Source: Cobetia crustatorum (GTDB taxonomy: Bacteria > Pseudomonadota > Gammaproteobacteria > Pseudomonadales > Halomonadaceae). Taken from it: DNA of 64,000 nucleotides. The stretch covers positions 37,342 to 101,341 of the forward strand of contig NZ_JEMF01000018.1 in NCBI RefSeq assembly GCF_000591415.1. Reading direction: 5' to 3'. The stretch's first letter is position 1. Each line of letters opens with the position of its first letter. A program made the translations under genes and the position numbers. This document shows, in pieces, positions 20,101 to 29,114 of the stretch. The notes under the pieces are model-generated. The model worked only from the letters and a program-made list of their open reading frames with translations. It was not told the DNA's origin and ran no database searches.

Positions 20101-20644
20101 GCGTATCAGTGATCTCAAGCCTTCACGCGAGCCGCAGCGCATTGCCGGACTAGTCATTGCCATGCGCACCATGAAGTCCAAGCGTGGCGATACCATGGCC
20201 TTCGTGACACTGGATGATCGTACCGGTCGTATCGAGGCATCAATGTTCGGTGAGCTTTACGATCAGGTGCGAAACAAGCTGGCACCAGACACGATCGTGA
20301 TTGTCGAAGGTGAAGTCAGTCAGGATGATTATTCAGGTGGTCTACGACTGCGCGGTAAAGATGTTACGCCGATTATCGATGCGCGGACGCGCTTCGGTGA
20401 GGCCGTGGAAATAAGTATTGCGGCCGAAGATATTGGTGGACGCTTCACGCGTGATCTGTCGAATTTACTGACGCCATATCTGGCACGCGAAGGACTACCT
20501 ATGCGCTTGCGCTATCGCAATGCCTCTGCCGAAGCCTGGCTGGAGCTGGGAGAGAATTGGCGAGTGTCTCCCAGTGATGAGCTGTTGATACAGTTGGCTG
20601 AGGTAGAGGGACAGCGGGGCGTGCGCCTCAAGTATCGCGACTGA
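17144..20644 (+). CDS. dnaE: DNA polymerase III alpha subunit
   Basis: DnaE is the replicative polymerase. From ATG 17144 (MTTPFVHLRVHSEFSLVDG) it is 1166 residues, the usual size. It has an N-terminal PHP domain, the catalytic aspartates in MPDFDVDFCMEKRD and KFDFLGLRTLTII, GRGSGAGSLVAYAQ, the fingers and beta-clamp-binding region, and a C-terminal OB fold (RIAGLVIAMRTMKSKRGD). The frame is open upstream to 16922 for 74 more codons rich in Thr, Val, Ala and Pro. I chose 17144 because family members start there, but the extension is worth checking. Confidence 0.98.
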   Translation: MTTPFVHLRVHSEFSLVDGLPGVKPLIKATATAGQPAVAVTDEANLFGLVKFYSNARASGIKPIIGSDLWLLNAQDASRPYRITLLAMNDTGYRNLTELISRGWTDGQKQGRAYLDKQWIFDQAEGLIVLSGGREGEIGRHLLSDHEDSARALLAEWKAIFGNRFYLELTRTQRQYEEECLHLSVALSEATDTPVVATNDVRFLKREDYWAHETRVSIGEGKALDDPRRETRYSDEQYLKTAEEMGELFADIPEALENSVLIAARCSVTVQLGTYFLPEFPVPEGMTMDEFFRKVSHDGLTERLDKLYPLVKHPRGTDAWAEIEQRYRARLDFELDIILQMGFPGYFLIVMDFIQWGKDNGVPVGPGRGSGAGSLVAYAQKITDLDPLEYDLLFERFLNPERVSMPDFDVDFCMEKRDRVIDYVAERYGRNAVSQIVTFGTMTAKAVVRDVARAQGKPYSMGDKLSKLIPFEVGITLEKAIEQEPQLKEFVEKDEEIQEIWEMALKLEGTTRGTGKHAGGVVIAPTKLTDFAPLLCDEDGNGLVVQFDKNDVEEAGLVKFDFLGLRTLTIIDWATEMVDKIRAREGLGALEIDDIPLDDAQTFDMLQKAETTAVFQLESRGMKELIKKLKPDCLEDMIALVALFRPGPLQSGMVDDFINRKHGRAEVSYPHPDYQHELLKPVLEPTYGIILYQEQVMQIAQVLAGYTLGQADMLRRAMGKKKPEEMAKQRAGFMEGCADKGIDKDLAGNIFDLVEKFAGYGFNKSHSAAYGLVSYQTGWLKAHYPGPFMAAVISTEMQTIEKVVPLIEECRHIGLTVTPPDVNLGGYKFTVDLEGRVVYGLGAIRGVGEGPIEAIVSARAEGGPFSDIFDFCKRIDAKKINKRTLEALIRSGALDNIGPSRAVLMMAVEDALKAASQNHANNDVGIIDMFGDAFSEPEKDVYAGYRQAREWTDKERLTGEKNTLGLYLTGHPIDEYEGELKRFINARISDLKPSREPQRIAGLVIAMRTMKSKRGDTMAFVTLDDRTGRIEASMFGELYDQVRNKLAPDTIVIVEGEVSQDDYSGGLRLRGKDVTPIIDARTRFGEAVEISIAAEDIGGRFTRDLSNLLTPYLAREGLPMRLRYRNASAEAWLELGENWRVSPSDELLIQLAEVEGQRGVRLKYRD

Positions 20645-20725
20645 TACCCTCCGACAGTAGGCCGTAACGATGCTCGGTCTGCTGTCGGAATATTGTGAAC
20701 GAACATCGATACAGGCGGGCAAGGT

Positions 20726-20753
20726 TTGCACCTGTCGAACAGGGTGCGATAAT
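20726..20753 (+). promoter_or_regulatory. Probable promoter for accA
   Basis: TTGCAC (20726-20731), a 16-base spacer and GATAAT (20748-20753) with an upstream TG (extended -10) lie in the 236-base dnaE-accA gap. A small hairpin (CCTGAGC with GCTCAGG, near 20800) sits in the leader that would result. Confidence 0.55.
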
Positions 20754-20880
20754 GCTCTTCTTTCTTTTTCCATGCCGACTGTGACCGCCGCGAGCCACAG
20801 ATCGCCTGAGCGTTCGCTCAGGGGGAGTGACCCGGCCGACTCGCTTTCCTGGCTGCCCGAGACGACGAACGAAACGCCTT

Positions 20881-21834
20881 ATGAATCCCAATTATCTGGA
20901 CTTTGAACAGCCGATCGCCGAGCTGCAGGCCAAGATCGAGGAACTCCGTCTGGTCGGTAACGACTCCCAAGTGAGCCTGGCTGACGAGATCGAACGCCTT
21001 CAGGGCAAGAGCACCAAGCTCACCGAGTCTATCTTTAAAGATCTCGGTGCTTGGCAGGTATCCCAGCTGGCGCGTCATCCGCAGCGTCCGTATACCCTCG
21101 ACTATCTCGAGAACCTGTTCGCGGACTTTGATGAGCTGCACGGTGATCGTCACTACGCTGACGACGAAGCACTGGTTGGCGGTATCGCGCGTCTCGACGA
21201 CAAGCCGGTGATGGTGATTGGCCATCAAAAAGGTCGTGACGTAAAGGAAAAGGTACGCCGCAACTTCGGTATGCCGCGTCCGGAAGGCTACCGCAAGGCC
21301 TGCCGTCTGATGGAGATGGCCGAGCGCTTCAAGATGCCTATCCTGACCTTCATCGACACCCCGGGTGCCTATCCGGGCATCGGTGCAGAGGAGCGCGGTC
21401 AGTCCGAGGCCATCGCCTACAACCTGGCAGTGATGTCGCGCCTCAAGACCCCGATCATCTCCACCGTCATCGGTGAGGGCGGTTCCGGTGGTGCACTGGC
21501 CATCGGCGTGTGTGACGAGCTGAACATGCTGCAGTACTCCACCTACTCTGTGATCTCGCCGGAAGGTTGCGCCTCCATCCTGTGGAAGAGCGCCGAGCGT
21601 GCTGCTGACGCGGCGGATGCCATGGGCATCACAGCCTCGCGCCTTAAGGAGCTGGGCTTTGTCGATAACCTGATCAAGGAGCCGCTGGGTGGCGCGCATC
21701 GCAACCCGCAAACGACAGCCGACAGCATCAAGGCGGTACTGAGCGAAGGCCTGGAGCGTCTTGGTGCTCTGGATACGGAAGCCCTGCTGGAACGTCGCTA
21801 CAAGCGCTTGATGAGCTACGGCGCCCCGGCGTGA
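20881..21834 (+). CDS. accA: Acetyl-CoA carboxylase carboxyltransferase subunit alpha
   Basis: AccA with AccD forms the carboxyltransferase that makes malonyl-CoA, the first step in fatty acid synthesis. The 317-residue protein begins [20 protein letters not shown] and has the crotonase-fold motifs [20 protein letters not shown] and [16 protein letters not shown], plus [11 protein letters not shown]. The length matches the family. ATG 20881 is the family start; the upstream frame adds unrelated residues. A strong intrinsic terminator follows. Confidence 0.98.
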   Translation: MNPNYLDFEQPIAELQAKIEELRLVGNDSQVSLADEIERLQGKSTKLTESIFKDLGAWQVSQLARHPQRPYTLDYLENLFADFDELHGDRHYADDEALVGGIARLDDKPVMVIGHQKGRDVKEKVRRNFGMPRPEGYRKACRLMEMAERFKMPILTFIDTPGAYPGIGAEERGQSEAIAYNLAVMSRLKTPIISTVIGEGGSGGALAIGVCDELNMLQYSTYSVISPEGCASILWKSAERAADAADAMGITASRLKELGFVDNLIKEPLGGAHRNPQTTADSIKAVLSEGLERLGALDTEALLERRYKRLMSYGAPA

Positions 21835-21882
21835 GTCGATAGGTAGCCCTGAACGACTATCGAGCTGGCATGTAATAATCGA

Positions 21883-21915
21883 GACGCCTCCGGAAGCTTT
21901 CCGGAGGCGTCTTTT
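21883..21915 (+). terminator. Rho-independent terminator after accA
   Basis: GACGCCTCCGGAA (21883-21895) pairs perfectly with TTCCGGAGGCGTC (21899-21911) across a 3-base gap and is followed by TTTT. It closes the long rpsB-to-accA transcription block. Confidence 0.9.
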
Positions 21916-21988
21916 CGTTGCCGGCCGTGTTCAAGATCGTGTGACTGATCGTACTCAAGCCTGTGCTTCCCTTTATTCAGGAGTTCGT

Positions 21989-23386
21989 ATGGCCCACCCG
22001 TGTCGTGAAATGCTGGAGTCCCCCGCCTTGAGTGTCGTGCGTCATGCGCTGGCGCAGACTGCCGCTGATCGCACGGTATGGATTGCGCTGTCTGGTGGGC
22101 TGGATTCGGTGATGCTGGTACGACTGGTGGCGAAAGCGGCGGATGGCTGTCCGCGACGCATACGGCTAGTGCATGTACATCACGGCCTGCAGGCGGCCAA
22201 TGACATCTTTGAGCAATTGGCACGCCGAGTAGCCTCGCGGCTGGGTTTGCCGCTCAGCGTATGCCATCTGGTGTTGTCTACCGCGGCGCTGAAGGCGCGT
22301 GGGCTTGAGGCTGCGGCACGTGAGGGACGTCTAACGGCGCTGGCTGACTGTTTACGCGATGGCGACAGCTTGTGGCTAGCACAGCATCGTGATGATCAGG
22401 CAGAGACGCTACTGCTCAATGCACTGCGTGGTAGTGGTGGGCGCGGTCTGGCGGCCATGCCGCACGAGCGTACGCTGATGTTGGGGAGCCGAGGCGTCGC
22501 GCGGCTGGTGCGACCATTGCTGGATATCTCACGGTGTGAGCTGGTGGGGTTGGCAAGAGAACAAGGTATGAGCGTCGCGTATGATTGGTGCGAAGATCCG
22601 AGCAACGCTGATCAGCATTTCGATCGTAATTATCTACGTCACGTTGTTGTGCCAAAACTTGAGGAGCGCTGGCCGCAGTCTAGCGCCAGTCTGTCCCGTT
22701 CAGCTCTTCAGCTACAGGAAGAGCAGCAGTTACTCGATGAGCTAGCCGCTGAACTGCTGGCGGATCTGCAAGAGGGAGTGAGTGCAGAGGGGGCGTGTGC
22801 GGAAGGTGAGGTGTTGCGTCTATCACTCGCGAGAATGGCCGCACTAAGCGAGGCGCGTCAGCGACTGGTGCTGCGTCATCTCTGTCAGGTACACGGCTGG
22901 CCGGTGCCACCACGTGGTCGACTGATGAGCCTGCAGCAGTTGATTGCGACGCCACCCACTTCGGTGGGAGAGGTGCGTTGGACGAATGCTCGCTATGTCG
23001 TCGTCGTGCGTGTATGGCGAGGCCAACTGTGGTGGCAGGTCAATGGGGTTGGTGTTGAAGACGATGAAGATGCTGGCGCGATATGTGCTTTGGACGTGCA
23101 GGCATATTTGGCGTGGCAGACCCTTGGGAGGGATCCCGAAGCAGTGCTTATCACGCCACGCCAGCCCGGCGACATGTTGCGTGTGCCGGGGCGTGGGCGA
23201 CGCGATCTCAAGCGATTGCTGCAAGAGGCTGATATTCCCCCCTGGCAGCGTCACCTGCTGCGTGTCGCAAGGCAAGTGACGGATAGCGAGCAGTGCGAAG
23301 GGCGAATCAAGGAAGTAGGCGAGGAGCAAGTTGAGGGGCTGTGGCATCCCTCGTGTGGCTGGTGGCTGCTGGCCTCAAATGTCTAG
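21989..23386 (+). CDS. tilS: tRNA(Ile)-lysidine synthase
   Basis: TilS attaches lysine to C34 of the CAU-anticodon tRNA(Ile), switching it to read AUA. The 465-residue protein has the PP-loop ATP-binding motif SGGLDS at 35-40, then HVHHGLQ and QHRDDQAETLLLNALRGSG in the catalytic domain, and a C-terminal TilS substrate domain (RPGDMLRVPGRGRRDLKRLL-like). CAGGAG precedes ATG 21989; the frame is open back to 21941. It ends convergently with ppx, sharing four bases. Confidence 0.95.
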   Translation: MAHPCREMLESPALSVVRHALAQTAADRTVWIALSGGLDSVMLVRLVAKAADGCPRRIRLVHVHHGLQAANDIFEQLARRVASRLGLPLSVCHLVLSTAALKARGLEAAAREGRLTALADCLRDGDSLWLAQHRDDQAETLLLNALRGSGGRGLAAMPHERTLMLGSRGVARLVRPLLDISRCELVGLAREQGMSVAYDWCEDPSNADQHFDRNYLRHVVVPKLEERWPQSSASLSRSALQLQEEQQLLDELAAELLADLQEGVSAEGACAEGEVLRLSLARMAALSEARQRLVLRHLCQVHGWPVPPRGRLMSLQQLIATPPTSVGEVRWTNARYVVVVRVWRGQLWWQVNGVGVEDDEDAGAICALDVQAYLAWQTLGRDPEAVLITPRQPGDMLRVPGRGRRDLKRLLQEADIPPWQRHLLRVARQVTDSEQCEGRIKEVGEEQVEGLWHPSCGWWLLASNV

Positions 23387-24951
23387 TCGAAGCCCTTGAG
23401 AATCAGCGTCATCTCAGCAGCTTTCTGCAAGTCGCTCTCTTGGTTCAGGTCATCGCAGATCAGACTGTGATCACGATATTCCTCTGCCAACGAGAGCGTT
23501 AGCTCATCGCCTTTCGCGTTCATGCGCGTGCCGAGTACTGGCTGCTCCGGGCGTGAATGATTGAGCATCACCGCAATGCGTAGCAGGCGTGCCAGGCGCG
23601 CGATACGCGGCTGTAGTGTCAGTGGCAAGTTTGCCAGTTCTCGACTGGCAAACTTGCGACGGTGAGCGCGGACCAGAAAGGCCAGCGCCTTCTGCTCTGG
23701 TCGTGAGAAGCCCTGCAGGTCGGAGTGCTCAATCAGGTAGGCGCCATGGCGGTGGAACTGGCTGTGAGAGATGGCTTGGCCCACCTCATGCAACTCTGCT
23801 GCCCAGGCCAGCATCTGGCGAGATGTCGTGCCCAATGTCCAGGCGTCAGCGACCTGATCAAATAGCGCGAGCGCGGTGGTGCGCACATTGTCAGCATGCC
23901 GTGTATCAATCGCATAGCGGCGACGCAGCAGATCGATGGCCGTAATGCGAGAATCTTCGGCCGTATTGCGGCCGACCAGATCAAACAAGACTCCTTCACG
24001 TAGCGCCCCATCTGAGTAGCGCAGCTGTTCAAGGCCAAGGGCTTCAAACACCGCGCACAGGATAGCGATGCCGGCAGGGAAGACAGTAGCCCGATCACTC
24101 TTCAAGCCTGGAAGATTAACCTTGTCGAGGCGCTTGAAGCTCAGTAGCACTGCGCGCAGGCGCTGAAGCCCCTCGCGTGTGACGAGCCCGTGTGCTGCCC
24201 ATCCATGGGCTTCCAGTACGCTGGCGGCTGCCTTGATGGTGCCTGATGACCCCACAGGATCCTCCCAGCCCATTTCGCGATAACTACGCTGAATGCTGGC
24301 CAATTCGGAGCGCGCTGCCAGCTCGGCGCGGCGCATGCGTTTTTCGCTGATCTCGCCATCAGTAAAGAAGGCCTTGGTGTAAGCGACGCAGCCCATGTGC
24401 AGACTTTCCAATAGCTGTGGCTCGAACTGTTCACCAATGATGAATTCGGTAGAGCCGCCACCAATGTCGACGATCAGGCGCTTGCCATGCACGTCGGCGA
24501 GCGCGTGAGCCGCCCCAAGATAAATCAGGCGTGCTTCTTCACGGCCGGCGATGATTTCGATGGGATGTCCTAGCAGCTCTTCGGCACGATCAATCAAGGT
24601 CTGGCTATTGTGAGCAGCGCGTAATGCGTTAGTGCCCACGATGCGTAGATTGTCGGCCTCAATGCCATCGATGAAGGGCGCAAACTGGCCAAGGCAATTA
24701 AGTGCGCGCTGCATCGCGTCTTCACTGAGCATGCCATCTTCGTCGAGACCTGCGGCTAGCTGGACCTTCTCACCCTGTTTGGCGACTACCTGTAACTGTC
24801 CTGCCTGATAATTGGCCAGCAGTAAATGAAAGCTGTTGGAGCCAAGATCAATGGCGGCCAGCTTAAGCAGTGGCGCATCATCGCTACTGCTTAAGCTTTT
24901 ATCGGCAGCATTCACGGACCGTAGAGAGGAAAGAGGGGCAGAATCACTCAA
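23383..24951 (-). CDS. ppx: Exopolyphosphatase (Ppx/GppA family)
   Basis: Ppx hydrolyses polyphosphate from its ends; GppA paralogues act on pppGpp. The 522-residue protein has the actin-like ATPase motifs AAIDLGSNSFHLLLA and LIVDIGGGSTEFIIG, GSSGTIKAAASVLEA, and a C-terminal HD-like domain (AAELHEVGQAISHSQFHRHG). About 28 polar residues precede the core. The start appears to be TTG 24951 with AAGGA nine bases upstream; an in-frame GTG lies 12 codons in. It faces ppk, which is elsewhere in this window, rather than being in an operon with it. Confidence 0.93.
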   Translation of the reverse strand: MSDSAPLSSLRSVNAADKSLSSSDDAPLLKLAAIDLGSNSFHLLLANYQAGQLQVVAKQGEKVQLAAGLDEDGMLSEDAMQRALNCLGQFAPFIDGIEADNLRIVGTNALRAAHNSQTLIDRAEELLGHPIEIIAGREEARLIYLGAAHALADVHGKRLIVDIGGGSTEFIIGEQFEPQLLESLHMGCVAYTKAFFTDGEISEKRMRRAELAARSELASIQRSYREMGWEDPVGSSGTIKAAASVLEAHGWAAHGLVTREGLQRLRAVLLSFKRLDKVNLPGLKSDRATVFPAGIAILCAVFEALGLEQLRYSDGALREGVLFDLVGRNTAEDSRITAIDLLRRRYAIDTRHADNVRTTALALFDQVADAWTLGTTSRQMLAWAAELHEVGQAISHSQFHRHGAYLIEHSDLQGFSRPEQKALAFLVRAHRRKFASRELANLPLTLQPRIARLARLLRIAVMLNHSRPEQPVLGTRMNAKGDELTLSLAEEYRDHSLICDDLNQESDLQKAAEMTLILKGFD

Positions 24952-25126
24952 GAGGCAGAGTCCTTTATGACAGGCCTTTCACGACAAGGGCACGGCACGG
25001 ACCTGATGGCTATGTGCGTGAGATGATGCGCCGAGCCTGTCGAACAACAGATGGTCATCGCATACGGTGATGACAGGAGGCTTTTGCAAGGTTGCGACGA
25101 CTTGCGAGAGGTGTCAAACCTCAGGT

Positions 25127-25190
25127 AGCTCTCTACTACCATGCGGGAGAGAGCTTGGCAGCACATGAGTCGCGTAGGGCATGGTATTCT
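25127..25190 (+). promoter_or_regulatory. Possible trxA promoter with upstream inverted repeat
   Basis: In the 330-base gap between the divergent ppx and trxA, TATTCT at 25185-25190 is preceded by TGG (extended -10). No good -35 is seen at the right distance. An inverted repeat, AGCTCTCT (25127-25134) and AGAGAGCT (25148-25155), lies just upstream and could be an operator. No gene is visible in this gap. Confidence 0.35.
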
Positions 25191-25281
25191 AGATTCGTGA
25201 TATGACAGAAAAGTGCATGGTTTGAGCATTATTACTGATAATAATCAGCAAGGCTGAAGTGGCCTGGGAGATAACATCGCG

Positions 25282-25608
25282 ATGAGCGAGCGTGTGGCAC
25301 AGATTGCAGAAAGGGATTTCGAGTCAGCCGTGTTAGAAAGTGAGCAGCCGGTACTGGTTGATTTCTGGGCTTCCTGGTGTGGGCCATGCAAGACCGTCGC
25401 GCCGACGCTTGAGGCACTGGCCGAGGAATATGCCGGGCGTTTGAATATCGTCAAGATAGATGTCGATGAAGCCCCTGAACTTGCGGCCCGCTTCGGTGTA
25501 CGTGGTGTTCCGACGTTGATGCTATTTCTGGGCGGTAATGTCGAAGCCAGCAAGGTGGGTGCCATGCCGCGTGCTCAGCTAGCAGCCTTTCTGGATGCCA
25601 ATCTCTAA
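25282..25608 (+). CDS. trxA: Thioredoxin 1
   Basis: Thioredoxin reduces cytoplasmic disulfides using electrons from thioredoxin reductase. The 108-residue protein has the active site FWASWCGPCK (Cys33, Cys36), the buried Asp in VLVDFW, and the cis-proline loop RGVPTLMLF. Length is standard. It lies upstream of rho as in E. coli, separated by a long leader. Confidence 0.98.
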   Translation: MSERVAQIAERDFESAVLESEQPVLVDFWASWCGPCKTVAPTLEALAEEYAGRLNIVKIDVDEAPELAARFGVRGVPTLMLFLGGNVEASKVGAMPRAQLAAFLDANL

Positions 25609-26134
25609 GTTATGTTCATGCTAATGGTGTCGGCAGGTTCTCCGTGAATGCCTCTCTGACTCCGGCCCTTGACGTAGGGGCTTGCGTTCAGGCGTCGGCT
25701 TGACTACCATCGAGGCGTTCGCCTGATTACACGCTCTCTGATTGCGCCATGCCGACCGTCCCACGGTCCCTCAGTTGTCAGCCAGCCCTCTGGTAACTCT
25801 GTCCTACCATTACAGGTCAGCCACCAGGCGATTCATACCGCTAGATTCCATATCGAGAAGACTTTTCAGTCAGGAAGCACGACGCCCCATGTCTATCATG
25901 ACTGGGCCGTAGTGACTCGACACTCCGTCGCTAAATTTGTTGTTGTGCGGTTGTGGTGAGTGATCTTTCCTGAACCTTTAGCACCTGTCTTTATCCAACT
26001 CAGGCGCTTGCCCCCGGGAATGCTGTCGAGTTCTGCCTGCACCTTTGGGTGCCAGTCTCTGCCTCCTGTCTGTCTTCTCGATTCCCTTCTTTTCTTTCAG
26101 CCCTGCTGACATGAGCCACGTTCAAACAAAGCCG
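25609..26134 (+). promoter_or_regulatory. Long trxA-rho intergenic leader, C- and U-rich near rho (possible rut site)
   Basis: This 526-base stretch has no supportable gene. From about 25990 to 26110 it is strongly pyrimidine-rich and G-poor in patches (for example CTGCCTCCTGTCTGTCTTC), the kind of unstructured C-rich RNA that Rho loads on. In E. coli the rho leader mediates autogenous attenuation by Rho. I infer the same here. No confident promoter was found inside it, and no terminator was seen after trxA. Confidence 0.45.
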
Positions 26135-27394
26135 ATGAATCTTACCGAACTCAAGCAAAATACCGTCCCCGAACTGCTGGAACTTGCCCAGACCATGGGT
26201 ATTGATAACCTGGCACGCTCGCGCAAGCAGGACATTATCTTCGCCATCCTCAAGAAGCACGCGAAAAGCGGTGAGGATATTTACGGTGATGGTGTGTTGG
26301 AAATTCTGCAGGATGGCTTCGGCTTCCTACGTAGTGCAGATTCTTCCTACCTTGCTGGCCCTGACGACATCTATGTCTCACCTTCCCAGATTCGACGTTT
26401 CAATCTGCGCAAGGGCGACTCTATCTCTGGCAAGATTCGCCCGCCGAAGGAAGGCGAGCGTTACTTCGCACTGCTCAAGGTCAGTCAGATCAACTTTGAC
26501 CGTCCCGAGAATGCCAAGCACAAGATTCTGTTCGAGAACCTGACGCCGCTGTTCCCTCAGTCGCGTCTGCTGATGGAAATTGGTAATGGTTCTACCGAAG
26601 ACATCACTTCACGAATTCTGGATCTGACCGCGCCAATTGGTAAGGGTCAGCGTGGTTTGATCGTGTCGCCGCCCAAGGCCGGTAAGACAATGATGTTGCA
26701 GAACATTGCTGCATCCATCACGCGCAATAACCCCGAATGTCACCTCATCGTGCTGCTGATCGATGAGCGTCCTGAAGAAGTCACCGAGATGTCGCGCACC
26801 GTGCGTGGCGAAGTCGTGGCCTCTACCTTCGATGAGCCGCCGGCACGTCACGTGCAGGTTGCGGAGATGGTGATCGAGAAGGCCAAGCGCCTTGTCGAGC
26901 ACAAGAAGGATGTCGTCATTCTGCTCGACTCCGTCACTCGTCTGGCGCGTGCCTACAACACCGTCGTGCCGTCCTCCGGCAAGGTGCTGACCGGTGGTGT
27001 TGATGCACATGCCCTCGAGAAGCCGAAGCGCTTCTTCGGTGCCGCACGTAACATCGAAGAAGGCGGTAGTTTGACCATTCTCGCCACGGCGTTGGTCGAT
27101 ACCGGTTCCAAGATGGACGAAGTGATCTTCGAGGAATTCAAGGGTACCGGTAACATGGAAGCCCACCTCGATCGCAAGCTGGCCGAGCGTCGTGTCTTCC
27201 CGGCCCTCAACATTCGTCGCTCCGGCACGCGTCGTGAAGACCTGATTGCCTCTGAAGATGAAATGCAGCGCATGTGGATTCTTCGTAAGCTGCTGAATCC
27301 CATGGAGGATGTGGCTGCTACAGAGTTCTTGATCGATCGTCTGAAAGATACCAAGACCAATCTCGAGTTCTTCGAGGCCATGAAGCGCCGTTGA
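26135..27394 (+). CDS. rho: Transcription termination factor Rho
   Basis: Rho is the hexameric RNA-dependent ATPase and helicase that terminates transcription. From ATG 26135 ([19 protein letters not shown]) it is 419 residues, the same length as the E. coli protein. It has the N-terminal RNA-binding cold-shock domain ([20 protein letters not shown]), the P-loop [12 protein letters not shown], the Walker B region [16 protein letters not shown], and the Q-loop and R-loop region near KVLTGGVD. An ATG at 26111 would add eight residues; neither start has a strong ribosome binding site. Confidence 0.98.
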   Translation: MNLTELKQNTVPELLELAQTMGIDNLARSRKQDIIFAILKKHAKSGEDIYGDGVLEILQDGFGFLRSADSSYLAGPDDIYVSPSQIRRFNLRKGDSISGKIRPPKEGERYFALLKVSQINFDRPENAKHKILFENLTPLFPQSRLLMEIGNGSTEDITSRILDLTAPIGKGQRGLIVSPPKAGKTMMLQNIAASITRNNPECHLIVLLIDERPEEVTEMSRTVRGEVVASTFDEPPARHVQVAEMVIEKAKRLVEHKKDVVILLDSVTRLARAYNTVVPSSGKVLTGGVDAHALEKPKRFFGAARNIEEGGSLTILATALVDTGSKMDEVIFEEFKGTGNMEAHLDRKLAERRVFPALNIRRSGTRREDLIASEDEMQRMWILRKLLNPMEDVAATEFLIDRLKDTKTNLEFFEAMKRR

Positions 27395-27451
27395 TTCGCG
27401 CGGGCTTTGCTCTCTGAGCCGAGCCATGCTGTAAAAGGTTGTCTTCACCAG

Positions 27452-27484
27452 GACGCCCGTCTCCCTGATCCGGAGGCGGGCGTC
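27452..27484 (+). terminator. Hairpin terminator after rho
   Basis: GACGCCCGTCTCC (27452-27464) pairs with GGAGGCGGGCGTC (27472-27484) through 13 pairs including one G-U. It is followed by TTGCGTTG, a weak U tract. The loop is CTGATCC. Confidence 0.7.
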
Positions 27485-27558
27485 TTGCGTTGATGGCCTG
27501 CCGATGGCTGGCTGGCAATGGTATGCTCGGGACTTGTCCAAGCCGAGCGGAAACCCCC

Positions 27559-29028
27559 ATGCAGTATCGAGACTTACGCGATTTCATCGCGGCGCTGGAA
27601 GAGAAGGGTGAACTCAAGCGAATCAGTGTTGAGGTTGACCCTTATCTGGAGATGACCGAGATCTGTGATCGCACCCTGAAGGCGGGTGGGCCGGCGTTGC
27701 TGTTCGAGAACGTCAAGGGTCATACCATGCCGGTGCTGGGCAACCTGTTCGGTACAACGCGGCGCGTGGCGCTGGGCATGGGGCAGGAGTCAGTCGAGGC
27801 ATTGCGTGAGGTCGGTGAGTTGCTGGCCTTCCTCAAGGAGCCGGAACCGCCCAAGGGGTTCCGTGACGCATGGAACAAGCTGCCGATCTTCAAGCAGGTA
27901 ATGAGCATGGGCCCCAAACGGGTCAAGCGCGCACCTTGTCAGGAAGTCGTACTGGAGGGCGATGATGTCAATCTCGACATGATTCCTATCCAGCATTGCT
28001 GGCCGGGCGACGCTGCACCGCTGGTGACCTGGCCGCTGGTCATCACGCGTGGGCCGCACAAGGAACGTCAAAATCTCGGCATCTATCGTCAGCAGAAGAT
28101 AGGCAAGAATCGTCTTATCATGCGCTGGTTGGCGCATCGTGGCGGTGCGCTGGACTTCCGTGAATGGCAGAAGGCACATCCCGGGGAGCCCTTCCCGGTA
28201 GCCGTGGCACTGGGGGCGGATCCTGCGACGATTCTGGGCGCCGTGACGCCGGTGCCTGATTCGCTCTCTGAGTACGCTTTTGCAGGTCTGCTGCGAGGTT
28301 CGCGTACCGAGTTGGTCAAGTGCGAGTTGTCGGATCTCGAAGTCCCGGCGAGCGCCGAAATCATTCTTGAGGGCTTCCTCTATCCGGAGGACATGGCGGC
28401 GGAAGGCCCTTACGGTGATCATACCGGCTACTACAACGAAGTGGAGAGCTTCCCTGTCTTCACTATCGAGCGCATTACTCATCGGCGTGATCCCATCTAT
28501 CACTCCACCTATACCGGGCGTCCGCCTGATGAGCCGGCGATTCTTGGCCTGGCGCTCAATGAAGTCTTCGTGCCGATTCTGCGCAAACAGTTCCCCGAGA
28601 TCGTCGACTTCTATCTGCCACCGGAAGGCTGCTCCTACCGCATGGCGGTCGTGACGATGAAGAAGCAGTATCCCGGTCATGCCAAGCGCGTGATGATGGG
28701 GGTCTGGAGCTTCCTGCGTCAGTTCATGTACACCAAGTTCGTGATCGTGCTGGATGACGACGTGGATGCCCGCAAGTGGGAGGATGTCATCTGGGCAATC
28801 ACCACGCGCATGGACCCGAGCCGTGATACCGTTCTGATCGACAATACGCCGATCGATTATCTTGATTTTGCTTCGCCGACGGCGGGTCTGGGCTCGAAAA
28901 TGGGCATGGATGCCACCAACAAGTGGCCGGGGGAGACGGATCGCGAGTGGGGCGAACCCATCGTGATGAGTGACGAGATCAAATCCCGTGTCGATGAGCG
29001 CTGGGACAGTCTGGGCATTCTGGACTGA
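27559..29028 (+). CDS. ubiD: 4-hydroxy-3-polyprenylbenzoate decarboxylase
   Basis: UbiD decarboxylates the ubiquinone precursor 3-polyprenyl-4-hydroxybenzoate using prenylated FMN made by UbiX. The 489-residue protein begins [20 protein letters not shown] and has the family motifs [28 protein letters not shown], and the C-terminal [20 protein letters not shown]. The match to E. coli UbiD is close. The in-frame upstream start at 27490 would overlap the rho terminator and is not favoured. Confidence 0.97.
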   Translation: MQYRDLRDFIAALEEKGELKRISVEVDPYLEMTEICDRTLKAGGPALLFENVKGHTMPVLGNLFGTTRRVALGMGQESVEALREVGELLAFLKEPEPPKGFRDAWNKLPIFKQVMSMGPKRVKRAPCQEVVLEGDDVNLDMIPIQHCWPGDAAPLVTWPLVITRGPHKERQNLGIYRQQKIGKNRLIMRWLAHRGGALDFREWQKAHPGEPFPVAVALGADPATILGAVTPVPDSLSEYAFAGLLRGSRTELVKCELSDLEVPASAEIILEGFLYPEDMAAEGPYGDHTGYYNEVESFPVFTIERITHRRDPIYHSTYTGRPPDEPAILGLALNEVFVPILRKQFPEIVDFYLPPEGCSYRMAVVTMKKQYPGHAKRVMMGVWSFLRQFMYTKFVIVLDDDVDARKWEDVIWAITTRMDPSRDTVLIDNTPIDYLDFASPTAGLGSKMGMDATNKWPGETDREWGEPIVMSDEIKSRVDERWDSLGILD

Positions 29029-29114
29029 TACCCTTCCTTTCTATCGGCACCTACGCATACACCCTGTCGCTGCGCGAGTACGTGGTGGCAGGCTTCAGAC
29101 AACAAGAGGATACG

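Noticed and set aside
23383..23386. Four-base convergent overlap of tilS and ppx as a regulatory device
   Set aside because: Stop codons sharing a CTAG are common at convergent gene ends; nothing else suggests function.
25700..25729. TTGACT at 25700 as a rho promoter
   Set aside because: The -35 is good but no acceptable -10 lies 16-18 bases downstream.
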